A stretch of 64,000 nt of DNA. It comes from Otis tarda. Taxonomy: Eukaryota > Chordata > Aves > Otidiformes > Otididae. This document shows, piece after piece, positions 11,801-23,021 of this stretch. The position numbers and the translations under genes were made by a program. The stretch spans positions 148,297,690 to 148,361,689 of the forward strand of contig CM048553.1 in NCBI GenBank assembly GCA_026413225.1. The letters are read 5' to 3'. The notes below the pieces were generated by a model. It was not told the origin of the DNA. It worked only from the letters and a program-made list of their open reading frames with translations, and searched no databases. The number at the start of each line of letters is the position of its first letter. The first letter of the stretch is position 1.

Positions 11801-13645
11801 AGGGACAGAAGAGAATCGAAGCCTTCATCAAGACCTCTGAAATAGCTCTAACCATTCACTATTAAACACAAGGGAATAAAGAATAGATATAAAGCATGAT
11901 GACACTTTTGCTGATTGTATCTATTTTTAAAATAGGATCTAAAACTTCATTTAGGAGGAAACCCATCAACATGTAGAAGGTATGCTCTAAAAATCTCAGC
12001 TGAAGCCCATAAAAGTGAGAGTTCAGTAATGGAGAATATAGCTGAAGGATACGATTTGGCACTTTTGTAGTTCTGGATACAGGTCTAGGTCAGGATTTTA
12101 GAGTAAAAATTGAGTGTTTAAAGACATTAGAGCCACTGTCTCAGCAAGCTCAATGGGTTTCTCTGAATAATAGTTTTTGATATGAGTGCCTAAAAAATTC
12201 TAAACATATTTCAAGCCACAAAATCTTTTTCTGGTCATATGAAGACATAATTGTGCTGGTAAAGAAGAATTTCTAGAAAAGTGCTTTGTTCATGCACTTT
12301 TCCTAGCACAGTCATTTACATACTTGTAGTGTAGTCTTGATGCCAAATGCAAAGTCCCACTTAGGCAGCAACATTGTCAGAGAAGGGCAATACTTTCTGA
12401 TGGATAGTTACAATATTGCTGATGTATCTTTTTTTTTCCCATTTCTCTATACTGGAATGAAAGATCACTGTATGCAATATAATCCTGAAATATCCTGGCA
12501 AGATCTTCTCTCTTGAACTACAGTGCCAAAACTTTTTCTTTTCTTTTTTTTTCATTAACACTATTCAGAGAACTTTTAAACCCATTCAGAACTCTCATTT
12601 TCTATAAATATTGTAAAATATTCTTGCTGAATTAAAATTATCTAGCCTCCTTTATTTAATCAATTAAGATTATTAAATGCATCATAACCCTGTACACAAA
12701 AAGACAACACTCATAAATCACTAGACAGTCTAAATTAATTGCCACAGGTAGCACCCTGCCAATAGCACATATAATTACTTTTTTGGTGTACAGAGTGGAA
12801 TATCAGAACGTTGCTGCTAGCATTAACAACAGAAAGAAAAATTAGTATGTATGATAAAACGGCTAGAATGCTTGCAAATTTTCCAAAGCTGCATTTCACT
12901 TGTGAATTACACTTTTCTGGGTCTTCATCTTCTACATCTATAGCTATCCCTCACATCAAGCATAACTATTCTCTTTCTGACTGAACTGTCAATCCAATAA
13001 CAACAAAATCATATATCTATAGCCAGAAATTCAAAAAGACAACTTTAGCAAACCCAAATCTACATGTTATTGATTCAGTAAAAGGACCAGGAGCAAAACA
13101 AGGGACTTCTTTACTCTTCAGAATAATAACAGGTAGAAGTCTTGAAGCTAGAAAAGAAAGGCATCAGTCAAAACGGAAATTAATGTTGCTAACAGAAAAC
13201 TACTTACTGAAACTCAACAAGGTTAGATGCATGGTAAGCTGAAATAAACTGTATTCTTCACCTCTCCTTCCCAAGCATCAACCAGTACAGTACGTGGATG
13301 TACCATGTACCATGTGTGGTCACAGCTGTGTGGCCTTTCCCTTCAAAGCAGAGTTCTGTTCTGCCTTGCATTGCTTAACTCAAATCATTTTGAAATCAGT
13401 TTAAGGGTTTCTATCAACTTCACTATTGAATTCTAACATGCAATCTTAACTTGTGGGAAACACAAACACTAAAAACTTCATAGGACTAGGATGTAAGAAT
13501 CCAGCTCTTGATGATTTCAGTGAGATGGAAAAAAAAATCATGCTATCTACTTACTTCCACTTTTATGCCTCTTGCTGAGGAAAGCCTTGAAAGATTAGCT
13601 CTTGTTGGAGACAGAACTTAAATAAAAGTTCTTTATATTTGTAGA
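8879..13645. other. Long gene-poor stretch, nothing recognised
   Basis: A/T-rich DNA. Short open frames (60-101 codons, e.g. 8880-9128 +, 9858-10118 -, 10185-10490 -, 10546-10758 -) have no family resemblance. A moderately GC-rich patch near 9300-9440 was examined and not identified. Poly-A runs occur near 11009, 11024 and 11728. Confidence 0.5.
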
Positions 13646-14566
13646 AGCATAGAATTATTTAGGTTGGAAAAAGACCCTTAAGACCACCAGTTCCAACCAT
13701 AAGCCTAACACCTCCAAGTCCACCACTAAACCATGTCACTAAATGCCACATCTACACATCTTTTAAATACATCCAGGGATGGTGACTCAATCAGTTCACT
13801 TGGCAACCTATTCCAATGCTTGATAAACCTTTCAGTGAATATTTTTTTCCTAATATCCAGTCTAAACCTCCCCTGCTGCAACTTGAGGCTGTTTCCTGCT
13901 GTCCTACCAATCGTTACTTAGGGAAAGAGACCAACTCCCACCTCACTACAACCTCTTTTCAGGTAGTTGTAGAGAGCAATGAGGTCTCCCCTGAGCCTCC
14001 TTTTCTCCAGAATAAATAAGCCCGGTTCCCTTAGATGCTCCTCATAAACCTTGTTCTTTAGACATTTAACCAGCTTCATTGCTCTTCTTTAGACACTCTC
14101 CAGCATCTCAATATCTTTCTTGTAGTGAGAGTCCCAAGACTGAACACGGTATTCAAGGTGTGTCCTCATCAGTGCCGAGTACAGGGGGACTATCACTTCC
14201 CTACTCCTGCTGCCCACACTATTCCTGATACAAGCCAGGATGCTATTGGCCTTCTTGGCCACCTGGGCACACTGCTGGCTCATATTCAGCTGGTTGTTGA
14301 CCAATACCCTCAGATCCCTTCCCACGAGGCAGCTTTCCAGCCAGTCTTCCCCACGCCCGTAGAGTTGCATGGGATTGTTGTGACCCAAGTGCAGGTCTCT
14401 GCATTTAGCCTTGTAGAACCTCATATAATTGGCCTTGGCCCAATTATCCAATCTGTCCAGATCCCTCTGTAGAGCCTTCCTACCCTCAAGTAGATCAACA
14501 CTCCCACCTAGCTTGGTGTCATCTGCAATTTTGGTGCAATATTGTACCTTTAACCTCTCCTATTTT
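13646..14566 (-). mobile_element. CR1 LINE, 5'-truncated 3' part
   Basis: On the minus strand the copy ends at a CR1-type tail (atagaatt on the plus strand at 13650) and extends back through the ORF2 C-terminal region to the reverse-transcriptase motif C (ADDTKL, near 14515-14535). Truncation at the 5' end is the usual outcome of target-primed reverse transcription. The 5' limit is approximate because an LTR (14592) lies just beyond it and may have inserted into the CR1 or its flank. Confidence 0.85.
14089..14535 (-). pseudogene. CR1 ORF2 C-terminal fragment (after RT motif C)
   Basis: The 14089-14451 frame translates to a typical CR1 ORF2 region after the palm domain: [14 protein letters not shown], then [30 protein letters not shown] and [20 protein letters not shown] in order. 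Just upstream, IADDTKL near 14515-14535 is the FADD-type catalytic motif with F changed to I. It has no start of its own, is broken before the natural end and cannot make an active enzyme. The plus-strand frame at 14125-14472 is a shadow. Confidence 0.85.
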
Positions 14567-14764
14567 CTCCTCTGATGATTGTTATGACCATTGTCGTGGT
14601 TTTGTTAGTGATGGGGGGCCTAAGGTGGTAGCTTCTGCAGGAAACTGCTAGAAGTCGCTCCCCTTTGTTCAGTGGACTTGGCCAGGCCTAGGGCGGACCT
14701 GCTGCTGGCCAAGGCCGAGCCGATTGGTAGCAGAATGTTCCGTGATAACGCCTCTGCGATAACG

Positions 14765-14772
14765 TATTTAAG
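14765..14772 (+). promoter_or_regulatory. TATA-like box of LTR copy 2
   Basis: tatttaag, identical to 3324-3331 in copy 1 and about 40 bp after an inverted CCAAT box. Confidence 0.5.
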
Positions 14773-15059
14773 AAGGGGAAAACAGAAAAAAAAGAGAGAA
14801 GAGAAGATGTGAAGAAGCTGAGTGGGGGCAGAGGCGCAGAGGGGGAGGCGCAGGCCTCATGGGCCTTGCAGGCCTCACCCTCTGGCCTCTCGCCAGGCAG
14901 CCGACTGGGCCTGACTCGGTCCAGCCCGGCTGCAAGAAGAGGAGAGGAGATGAGAAGTGAATAAGATGAAAAAAAAGATCCTGAGAGACATCTACCACCC
15001 TGTTGTGAGGAACGGCTGCAGACGCCAAGGTCAGTGAAGAAGGAGGGGGAGGAGTAATG

Positions 15060-15345
15060 CGGCTCCTGGCCAAGATTCCCCTGCAGCCTGTGGTGACGAC
15101 CATGGTGGAGCGGGTTGTCCCCCTGCAGCCCATGGAAGTCCACGGAGGAGCAGAGATCCACTTGGAGCCCGTGAAGGACCCCGTACCGGGGGAGGTGGAT
15201 GCCTGAAGGCGGCTGTGGCCCGTGGAGGACCCGCTGGGACAGCCGTTCTGGAGAGACTGTACTCCGTGGAAGAGATGACCCACGCCAGAGCAGTTCCACG
15301 AAGGACTGTGGCCCATGGGAGGGACCCCACGATGGAGCAGGGAAG
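15060..15345 (+). repeat. Degenerate roughly 40-bp repeats inside LTR copy 2
   Basis: Blocks built on the pattern (g/c)agccc(g/a)tgg-a-g-ccac-g-gagcag recur near 15086, 15128, 15165, 15216, 15260 and 15310. They vary in length and are diverged. Part of the series falls in the segment missing from copy 1, so repeat-number change by slippage or unequal exchange is a natural explanation of the two LTR lengths. Confidence 0.5.
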
Positions 15346-15544
15346 GAATGCAAGGAGTTCTTCCCCCGACCATGAAGCAGCGGCGTGAAACAACGTATGA
15401 TGAACTGACTGCAACCCCCATTCCCTCTTCCCCCCCCGTGCCGCTCGGGAGGGGAAGATAGTAGAGATAATGTTAAGCTTGGGAAGAGGGAGGGGTGGAT
15501 GGAGGTTATCTTGTTCTCTGTCTCATTATCCTGCTGTTTGTAGT

Positions 15545-15550
15545 AATAAA
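15545..15550 (+). terminator. Poly(A) signal of LTR copy 2
   Basis: aataaa on the sense strand of the LTR, with gttttcccc and T/G-rich sequence downstream. The matching site in copy 1 has mutated. Confidence 0.5.
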
Positions 15551-15765
15551 TGAATAGTTTTCCCCAAGTCGAGTCTGTTTTGCCCGTGACGGTAACTTTA
15601 AGGATTTCTCCCTGTCCTTATCTCAAACCTCGAGCCGTTTTTCCTTATATTTTCTCTCCCTGTTCTCTTGGAAGGTGGGGGGAGTGAGAGAGAGACTGCG
15701 TAGTCTGGTCCTGATCAGGGCTGAACTACGACACCATTAATGTATATGATGAAAAAAAAAAAAAG

Positions 15766-15905
15766 AATAGAATCATAGAATAACTTATATTAGAAGACAT
15801 CTCTGAGAGTGATGTCCAAACTCCAACTCAGAGCAGGAGTAAGTTTAGTATTAGATCAAAATATGTCCATGGATGGATGTTCCACAACCTTTATGGGCAA
15901 ACATT
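15766..15905 (-). mobile_element. Short CR1 3' end
   Basis: Plus-strand atagaatcatagaataact at 15766-15784 is the reverse complement of the CR1 tail, preceded by a 13-base A run. The following 120 bp keep the CR1 3' pattern (accatg...cacaacc) with strong decay. It lies 33 bp beyond the LTR end, so three retroelements are packed within about 2.3 kb. Confidence 0.6.
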
Positions 15906-16660
15906 AACTTTTCAAATGAAAACCATGATTTTGAGAATCTTTAAAAATATTTGGAAATAGTAATGAAACTTTAACTAAGGTCAAGAACAAACAATAACTG
16001 GGCACTCTCTGAATCATGAAAGAAAGAGATTTGCCTTGACTCATGCCCTTGCTGGCAGTTCCTGTTTCCCTGTCTTACCCTTGCTTAAAAGTAAGACAAA
16101 TACTTCAGGTTTGATTATACATATGGGGAATCTGAACATCATCTCAAAAGACACATTGCAGACATAGAAGGACAAAAATTATTGATAGGTGTAAGGAATG
16201 TTCTGGAGAAACTACTGTGTGAGAAATCACTGTGAAGATTAAAGGCAGCATTTTCAAAATGGTAAAAACGTACTTGTATAGGTAATATTTACTATTAAAA
16301 TTTGTTAAATATTCATATTGCAGGCACAGGAACTCTGAAGGAGACGCCTGAAGGAGATGGCTCCAGAACTTTTTCTTTCTCATATGTTAGAAATCTACAC
16401 AGTACATTGCAGAGGTTTGTACTTAATTCCTATCTTCCCCAGTATTCTAAGGGTTGCAAAGCTGAGTACTCAGTGAAAATAAAGAGAGGAACTGAATGCA
16501 GATCTTCTGACATCCTAAATTTGCTATTAAATTATCACAAGAAATAATCTTCCTCTCTGACTGTTTTTTAAAAAGAAAACATTTGTTTCTTCCTAAAAGA
16601 GCAATGTAAATACTCGAAGGCACGAAAGAGTCCCAGATTGTGAATCTGCATCTGACAAAA
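15906..16660. other. No recognised feature
   Basis: Open frames at 16144-16383 (-) and 16302-16547 (+) have no family resemblance. Confidence 0.5.
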
Positions 16661-17062
16661 TAAGGAGCAACTGAGGGAACTGGGATTGTCTAGTCTAGAG
16701 AAGAGGAGCTGAGGGGAGATCTCATTGCTCTCTACAACTACCTGAAAGGGGGTTATAGGGAGGTGGGTGTTGGTCTCTTCTCCCAAGTAGCTAGTGATAG
16801 GATGAGAGGAAATGGCCTCAAGTCACAGCAGGGGAGGTTTAGATTGGATATTAGGAAAAAAATCTTTACTAGAAGAGTGATCAGGCACTGGAACAGGCTG
16901 CCCTGTGTGTCAGGAGGTGTTGGAGTCACCACCCCTGGAGATGTTAAAAAAAAACGTGTAGACGTGGCACTTCAGGACATTGTTTAGTGGACATGATGGT
17001 GTTAGGTTGATGGTTGGACTTGATCTTAGATGTCTTTTCCAACCTTAAAGATTCTATGATTT
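16661..17062 (+). mobile_element. CR1 LINE 3' end with ORF2 C-terminus
   Basis: The copy begins at gagcaactgagggaactggg in the ORF2 C-terminal coding region and ends in attctatgat (17051-17060), a complete CR1 tail. The frame 16763-16987 reads EVGV-type residues: GVGLFSQVASDRMRGNGLKS, then GRFRLDIRKKIFTRRVIRHW and NRLPC, the conserved end of CR1 ORF2. A slippage-prone A run (aaaaaaaaac, near 16947) has shifted residues near the end. It is 5'-truncated and non-functional. Confidence 0.85.
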
Positions 17063-17527
17063 AAAACGAAAGAATCCTGATTGTTATAAGATGGACATAA
17101 GCTTTAGTATTGAGTCAGAAGTTGCAGCCGTTACCTGCAAATCCTCAAGGAGAGCAAGATTTAAAATACTTGTGCTGTATTTCCTAGATATGTGAGGCTC
17201 AGGAAATGAAGGACTATGTTTTGATTACCTACATTAATTTTAACTTTCATTTTGTTCTCATTCTGTATTGTAGAACTTCTTTCCTCATCACTAGACAGAT
17301 TTCAATCCCTGGGAAAAACATCAAGCAAGTCCTCTTCAAGGCCATTTGACAGAGTAGAAAGTGATTGAGATCTTCCCAGTGCCTATGAGCAAGTTACTGA
17401 GAAGCTGTAGCCAGACTCTTTACTAAGGTGTACAGCAGAAGAATGAGACAAGGGTCATAAATTGACATAGGAGAGATTCTGACTGAATACAAGAAAATAA
17501 AATAATTATGAGTGTAATAACTGAAAG
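17063..17527. other. No recognised feature
   Basis: Spacer between two plus-strand CR1 ends; nothing supportable was seen. Confidence 0.5.
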
Positions 17528-17700
17528 TGGTTGCCCAAGAAATTTTATGTTCTCTGTCTTTGGAGGTTTTCAAACTAGGTCATACAAAGTCCTAAGGCAT
17601 CTGGTCTAAATTCAGTGTTGACCCTGCTTTGAGCATAACTTTGGATTAGAGACCTCCCAAAGTCCTTTCCAATCTAAGTAATTCAGTAATTCAGTAACTT
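17528..17700 (+). mobile_element. Diverged CR1 3' end
   Basis: ggttgcccaagaa, cttggaggttttcaaact-like sequence (17560-17576), accctgctttgagca (17620-17634) and agagacctcccaaagtcctt (17648-17667) are in the order of a CR1 3' UTR. The tail has turned into a short aattcagtaattcagtaa repeat. Stronger divergence than in neighbouring copies suggests an older insertion. Confidence 0.65.
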
Positions 17701-19817
17701 TAATGGCAGCAGCCACTAGGAGAGTCTAGAAGCTGTTAGACTAAATACTTAGGGGCCTCATAGTTTCTAAGAAATCATGTAGCACATGTGGATAGCCCAA
17801 TGGTTTGGGCTTCCTCCTCTGAGAAAGAAATGTTCCTCCAGTAAAGAGAATGCAATTAATTCCATGATGGTATTCAACATTTTGCCAGCTAAATCAGAAT
17901 GCAAAGCACGTCCATTTTAAGTTTAATTTGTTGCAGAGCTAGTGCATTAAAGCTGCCTGTCCTACTTTACTTTTAAGTCCCAGTGTTGTATTTTTCCTAG
18001 AAAGATGCCAAATTGATAAAAATCAGATTTTTCAGCACAGCTGTTCCAATTGAATCCTCATTGCTACAGCCACATTAGGAAACAAGGCGAGGTAAAATTG
18101 TTGGAAAATATTTTCTTTCCTACTTAATATCCAGATTGTTGGTGTGAAGGTCTCTAGTCTTTGTCTTGGCTTCCACTTGAAAACTGGGCATTGACATCTG
18201 CTAATCGCTAGCTTCTAAGGGAATTGAGTTTAAAACATACTGTACATACAATGCCAAATTCACTGTGTGTCACAAAGACGAGATTGTTTTCTTCCTCCTG
18301 TTTTGTATTTACAGCTAAAGCAAATTGGAAGGAAACTAGTAACTATCATGAACTGGAGAACAAGAACAACAATAGATATAATCAAATAACACTCCACCAA
18401 TGGATCCAGTTGCAAAAGAAAATGATTTAGCAGCTGCTGTCTCAAAACATCTCCATAAGCCTCTTTTGATCCACAACTATTGACTGTATATTGAATAAGA
18501 AAGCAATGGAAAACAAACTTTATTAAAACTGTACTACATCCAGAACCCTGCAGCCAAAGGCACACAGAAAGTACACCAGGAGCAGCTTGAACATGAGTAT
18601 CCTGGAGCTACTCGTGGTATACTGAAGAATTGTGTGTCAGGGTGCAGTGGAGTTCCTGGGATTTAAATGAAAGATAAACTGAAAAGGGTCCTTTAACTGC
18701 CAAGACTTGAGTTCAGCTTCCTGATTTTTTCTTACAACAGAACAGCTGATGACATCATCAAACCCCAAAGTAAAGCGGCATGACTTTTCTTAGAATCTGG
18801 CCTCACTATGAGAGAATGAGGCAAACGGACAGAAACTCCTGACTCCTAATTACTGCTTTCTGCACTTCGTGAATTTGGATTTGGTTCCCTTTTCTCTCTT
18901 TAAATCAGAGGAAAAGGCAATAGCTTACCCTGCAGAAGTGCTCTTGTGATTAGTTAAAAGTAGAGCAAAAGTTAAGAGCTTTGTAAATGCCAAAAGGATG
19001 ATTATTCTCCCACCCATATGAGTGTTAAGCTGAAGTCACTGGAGTATCTGGTGTCAAACTGCTATAAGCAACAGAAGTATCAAACCGTAACAATTGTTAT
19101 TGCCTTTAGTACCTGGGAGGTTACAGACAGCTGCACTGGAGGAGTTTGCTTACTGTCAGTCTAATGCTGGTGCACTAAAAAGGGGGAAAGTTTCACCTCA
19201 GCAGTCCTGCTCTGTTTTGAAAATAGCATACCTGCATCTTCACCTGCCTGAGTTCTTCATCGGGACTGCGCTGCTTCTCATGTGGTCAAAGAAAGTTTGT
19301 GTCTGCTCTAGAAACGGTTTTGTGAGCACAGAGAGTAGAATAAAACCCACCTAGTTAGGAGACTAATTTAGGAACAGACAAAATGTTGGGCACCTTCTCC
19401 TGGAGAGAGAGAGTGCCAGCAAGGCAGTGCAATCCAACATTAGCACAAAAATTTTCCTGTACAAGGCACAGAAAGAAGTAAGATTCCTCCATGAGCAGGA
19501 AAAGCATATTAGTGAGCTTTCCTTTCTTCGTTTACCTATTGAGAATCTAGGGACTCACAACTCAGAAAACAGCCTATTTCATGTTTCTGTTGGTTACCCA
19601 TACTCTCCCAAGAATGACAGAACAATGAGGCACTTCCTTCTACTTCGGATTTCTTAAGAAACAGAAGAGGCTGCTTCTTACATCACCTGCGCCAGAACAA
19701 TTAGCAGAATAACAAACAAGGATTCATATAGCTGTTTCTGGGAAAACTATGAGATTCTGAGTTGTTTATTTCCTAAAATATATATCATATATATCATATA
19801 AAAAAATTCTTACAGGG
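17701..19817. other. No recognised feature
   Basis: Open frames (18224-18430 +, 18260-18565 -, 19094-19354 +, 19427-19657 +) are unassigned. A patch near 18815-18870 faintly resembles the end of a MIR-like SINE but is too weak to annotate. Confidence 0.5.
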
Positions 19818-20046
19818 TCCTTTTAGATTAGCTATAAGGAAGAAATTCTTTACTGTGAGGGTGGTGAGGCACTGGCACAGGTTGCCTAGAGAAGCTGTGG
19901 GTGCCCCATCCCTGGAAGTGTTCAAGGCCAGGTTGGATGGGGCTTCGAGCAAACTGGTCTGGTGGAAGGAGTCCATACCCATGGCAGGAGGGTTGGAATT
20001 AGGTGATAGGTGATCTTGAAGGTCTCTTCCAACCCAAACCTATGAT
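19818..20046 (+). mobile_element. CR1 LINE 3' end
   Basis: ttagattagctataaggaag, then gtgaggcactggcacaggtt, ccatccctggaagtgttcaa and ggtctcttccaacccaaacc, ending at tatgat. This is the final ORF2 codons plus 3' UTR of a CR1. It is short, moderately diverged and non-coding now. The minus-strand frames over it are shadows. Confidence 0.85.
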
Positions 20047-20300
20047 AAACTCTAGGTAAATGTTTTATCCGTGTCCACGAACCACAGGATGGAATGAAGT
20101 ATTCTTTACAAAGCCAGCACATTCATTAGTTGAATTGGAGATGGCAAACATTTGCTGCAGAATATGATGCTTTGTCAATGTTTAGGGGTCACTTTTAACT
20201 AACATACTTGTCTGCTTTTATTACGGCATACCTGCCTCCCTTAGCTATGTTGTTCATGCTGAAGAGGATATAAAGCAGGTGAACAGGACAGAAACCTATG

Positions 20301-20802
20301 TGTGATGGACACGCTTAGGGCCAGGGCCCTGTGGGCATAAATAGGCCTTACTAGCCCTGACCAGGCTCACCTGGGACCCTCACCCACCCCTCACCTGTCG
20401 GCCAAGGAGCTACATGTCAGTTCAGTTCGAGGCCGTGTGTCCTGGCCTGAGCTGTCACAGGTGTGCCTGTCTTCAGCCTTGTATCTGGTCTGGTTTCCTG
20501 GATAAACCTTGGAGCTGTGTTGCAGGTACCTTGTCTCAGACACCATCACCAGAGGGACTTCAAGACTACACTGTATCTTGTCTCTAGCCTATCCCTGGTT
20601 CCATCTCCTTTTGACCAAATATGGGCTCCTGGAGGGATGCAGGACCTGGGGCTGTCGGTGAACCTTGTTACCTGTTCTTGTCTCCGTTCTCCATGTTCAG
20701 CCCCTGCAGGACTGGTGAGAGCACAGACTATGTGGGGTCACCGTCAGCTCCTGGCTTGTCCTCCTCATGATGTAGCCATCCCTTCCTGCACCATGACACT
20801 CA
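20301..20802 (+). repeat. GC-rich block, possible LTR-like element (unclassified)
   Basis: This 0.5-kb block is clearly more GC-rich than its surroundings. It contains gggcataaataggc (20333-20346, TATA-like) and ggataaacc (20500-20508, weakly poly(A)-like). If bounded by TG (20301) and CA (20802) the flanks are ctatg and atatg, a 4-of-5 match, but the ends are not inverted repeats. A 116-codon frame (20463-20813) crosses the right end and resembles nothing known. Alternatives are a GC-rich unique sequence or another repeat. Confidence 0.3.
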
Positions 20803-22972
20803 ATATGGAATGAAACCTTTCTCTTCTAAACTTAATATCAGATCCCAACTTTAATTTAAACAGATTTTGAAATAGCATTAGGTACAGAAGACTGGTTTAT
20901 TTCCCTAAATGGTTCATTATTCTGTCATATCACATTTAATCTATGTTCAGTCTTGGTTAATGAGATATTTCAGAGAAGACGAGTGGTTCTGCAGAGGTGA
21001 AAACTTGTTATCATAACACTGTAAGCATGATGTATAATGTTAAGGTGTCTGTTTGTTCTTCTTGACTCTCAAAAAAAAAAAAAAAAAAAGATGATGAAGT
21101 CATCTCTTTCAGTGTTTCTGTTCATTAGCATTTCATACATCACTGACATCACTTAACTCTGTTTTAAAGTCACAAGGCTTCACTTTCCAGAAATGCCCTC
21201 AGCTTTGATCCCGTGTTATGGCCAGACACATTTTTCCTCATTAAATAGGAAGTATCTTCTACACTTTGTTAAATTAATGTTATAAGATTCCCTGGTGTAA
21301 TATATTAATGTAGATTATCCTGTACCAAAAGCCATCCATAAGAAAGCAAGTACTGAACAATCATTTTTTCTATGAGTAGAGAAAACATTAATGGTAATAA
21401 AATGTTGAGTTTGATGTCATAAGTTCTACTATTGGTAAAAAGAAACTTTGAAAAACCATGGCATAATTTTCATTACATTCTTATTAATTGTCAGATTTCA
21501 TACGCAAAATAAAATCTCCTATTTCACCAACATTTAAACAATAAAACGGAAAAGAATCCCAGTTAAGTCAGGGTCCTTTATATTTTTTTAATCTCAAATT
21601 TTACATACAGTGAAAATGTGGTAACTATATCTATTCTCCTTCTCCTTTAATAAAGCATGAAAAAAATAGCTAATCTTTTGCATATATCTTGAAAATAAAT
21701 TAAGTAGTAAGTAAATTTAGTCTGTTCAACTCTAATGCATTTGTAAAGGCAGTGACCTATTAAGAAATTAAACGTGGTAATGTTATGACTTCTGGAAAAA
21801 TCCTTTAAAATTTAATTAACAAAATAGATATTTTTCACCAAATTTTGACCATTTAATGAATGAGTACAATATTATCCCAACTATCAAGGTCTGTAAGATA
21901 CTTTAAAGGTTGAATATCAGCTATAATTCTTTATGAAATTCTATGGCCTTTTCAAACACGTTCTGGGATGCAGAGTAGTTTTTCTGCTAATTTTAATGAG
22001 AGCAGATCCTGACACTTGATTAAAATTCCATACAACCTACTCCTGGTTTCATTCTATTAAATTTCATTGTACTTTTCCATAAAGATTTTGTCATATGTTG
22101 CTAGGACCCACTATCTGACTAAGAAGAGTCTGGTGTTCCCATTTGTTCTTATATGCCTGCTGGAGATGAACTGATAGTGTCAACTGCTACTATAACTGAG
22201 GGTAAATGTAAGACTTTTTGCATTACAAAAAAAAATTATTAGGTATTACCTAAAGCACTCATCCATAGACCTGGTAGTGTGGACTATGTTGTATATGCAT
22301 TTCTCTCCACTCCCCCCAGTGGAGAGAATTAAGCTTTGTGCTTATTAGAATAAACATTTAATGGGAAGAATGTGTGTCAGTATTGACAAGCAAGAAGCAG
22401 AGTTTTTGGCAGGCTAAATACATAAGCTATTGTTGCTAAAAAAAATTAATTTTAAAAAAAAATCCTTCTTTTTATACAGTATCTATCACTACATTTAAAC
22501 CATTTTTGCACTAGTCAAACTGAACTAATCAGATGCAGTGGCCCATCTGTTCTTAAATCAAAAATAGCACTTTTCACTAAAAATACGCATTAATACATGA
22601 TGTAAAAATGTCTTCATTTAATTTAACATGTAGGTGAGAAAATACATTTCAGCAGAAAGGCAGATGAGCCCCATCTTTTAATTTGTGTCAATTTAACTTT
22701 TTTTTTTTTTTAATTAATAATAGGGGAATTTTTTTTTGGCAATTTTCTTTTCTTTAAGAATGATGATCCAAATGGGATTTTTAACCATTGAGATAAGATT
22801 TCTTTCTTATTGATCTCCAGTGGCTATACAAGGTGACATTCTGGAGCTACTGACAGCAGAGAGAGTTTTGCCAACAGCTACACAACTTCCAGATTTCACT
22901 CGTAAGCTATAACTAAACTATCTGTACTCTTCAAACAAGTAGATGATAGTTCTACTTATATGTCACTAATTT
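20803..22972. other. Very A/T-rich stretch, no gene recognised
   Basis: Contains a 19-base A run (21071-21089) and other homopolymers (e.g. 22699-22712). No coding or transposon signal was seen; open frames are unusually scarce. Confidence 0.55.
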
Positions 22973-23021
22973 TCATAGAATCATAGACTGGTTTGAGTTG
23001 GAAGGGACCTTTAAAGGTCAT

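Larger units (their letters stand above)
14592..15733 (+). mobile_element. Solo LTR, copy 2 of the same family (longer variant, 1142 bp)
   Basis: The element starts tgtcgtgg and ends ctacgaca, a TGTCGT...ACGACA inverted end pair. Flanks are accat (14587-14591) and ccat (15734-15737): a 4-bp match, or a 5-bp duplication with one A lost at the junction. U3 has an inverted CCAAT (attgg, 14723-14727) and tatttaag (14765-14772). aataaa (15545-15550) is the poly(A) signal. Relative to copy 1 it carries about 268 extra bp (about 14972-15240) made of degenerate repeats of roughly 40 bp. No PBS or viral genes follow, so it is a solo LTR. Antisense frames of 221, 217 and 127 codons across it are by-products of GC-rich, stop-poor sequence and match no family. 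Confidence 0.85.

Noticed and set aside
14688..15421. Antisense open frames of 221, 217 and 127 codons across LTR copy 2
   Set aside because: Three overlapping frames are open at once on the strand opposite to the LTR. The sequence is GC-rich and repetitive, the products are low-complexity (S, P, L, R, G-rich), and the shorter LTR copy breaks them. No family resemblance.
18815..18870. MIR-like tail (aaactcctgactcctaatta region)
   Set aside because: Resemblance covers too few positions to separate from chance.
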